Shown piece after piece: positions 32,046 through 32,055 of a DNA stretch of 32,055 nucleotides. The position numbers and the translations under genes were made by a program. Positions within the stretch are counted from its first letter, which is position 1. Each line of letters opens with the position of its first letter. The stretch lies in contig NZ_BCBA01000074.1 of assembly GCF_001320245.1 (NCBI RefSeq), positions 1 through 32,055 on the forward strand, read 5' to 3'. Below the pieces are notes generated by a model. That model had not been told where the DNA came from. It did no database searches and saw only the letters and a list, made by a program, of their open reading frames with translations. The stretch comes from Pseudomonas sp. NBRC 111124. GTDB taxonomy: Bacteria > Pseudomonadota > Gammaproteobacteria > Pseudomonadales > Pseudomonadaceae.

Positions 32046-32055
32046 AGGGTGAAGT

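Noticed and set aside
1..32055. CRISPR arrays, tRNA or rRNA genes, complete insertion sequences, retrons
   Set aside because: No regularly spaced repeats, cloverleaf-like blocks, reverse transcriptase or full transposase were seen anywhere in the window.

Overview
The window looks like a chromosome segment of a Pseudomonas of the P. putida type. The evidence is an MvaT-type H-NS protein with the KGGN DNA-binding loop, a 27-bp perfect REP inverted pair beginning CCTGTAGGAGCGGCC, and a right arm whose order (PA1414-like mini-gene, sodium:solute symporter, guanidinobutyrase, GbuR-type LysR) matches the P. aeruginosa gbu region. Species was not determined; no rRNA, tRNA or CRISPR array was seen.

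Layout. Positions 1 to about 20,770 are accessory DNA: mixed base composition, many small unknown genes and many broken ones. The left part (1-9,300) is a stress-flavoured set: an operon of zinc alcohol/formaldehyde dehydrogenase, small membrane protein and SDR oxidoreductase; three Nudix genes, one with a destroyed catalytic box; a CHAD protein with a probable N-terminal frameshift; three copies of a small unknown family; an exported PepSY protein; and a soluble histidine kinase. The middle (9,400-16,900) holds a decayed umuC/rulB 3' end, small zinc-ribbon and hydrophilic proteins, a compact predicted structured RNA (10,751-10,865), a DUF1264 lipoprotein, a DUF421 gene split by one amber codon, a TIR-domain protein, an unknown 335-aa protein, an mvaT-family gene and recombinase/transposase scraps. 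The right part of the island (17,375-20,543) has small unknown genes, an XRE regulator, an IS3 remnant and an orphan MbcA/ParS-like mini-antitoxin.

At about 20,785 the accessory DNA ends inside a mechanosensitive-channel (YbdG-type) gene whose 3' part is missing; a cluster of short repeats lies just outside the break. This is the probable right edge of an island.

Positions 20,790-32,055 look like GC-rich core genome: DEAD-box RNA helicase, REP pair, small exported protein, brnTA module with an amber codon in the toxin, DUF2513-like protein, EamA exporter, YbfB-type MFS gene divergent from a PtrR-like LysR gene, the PA1414-like/SicX-like locus with an ANR box, and the 4-guanidinobutyrate use genes (symporter, gbuA, divergent gbuR). 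The last set forms a coherent unit: uptake, hydrolysis to GABA plus urea, and control.

The observations I rate highest are the structured RNA at 10,751-10,865, the island junction in the channel gene, the ANR-box/PA1414/terminator unit, and the nonsense and frameshift lesions in DUF421, brnT and CHAD.
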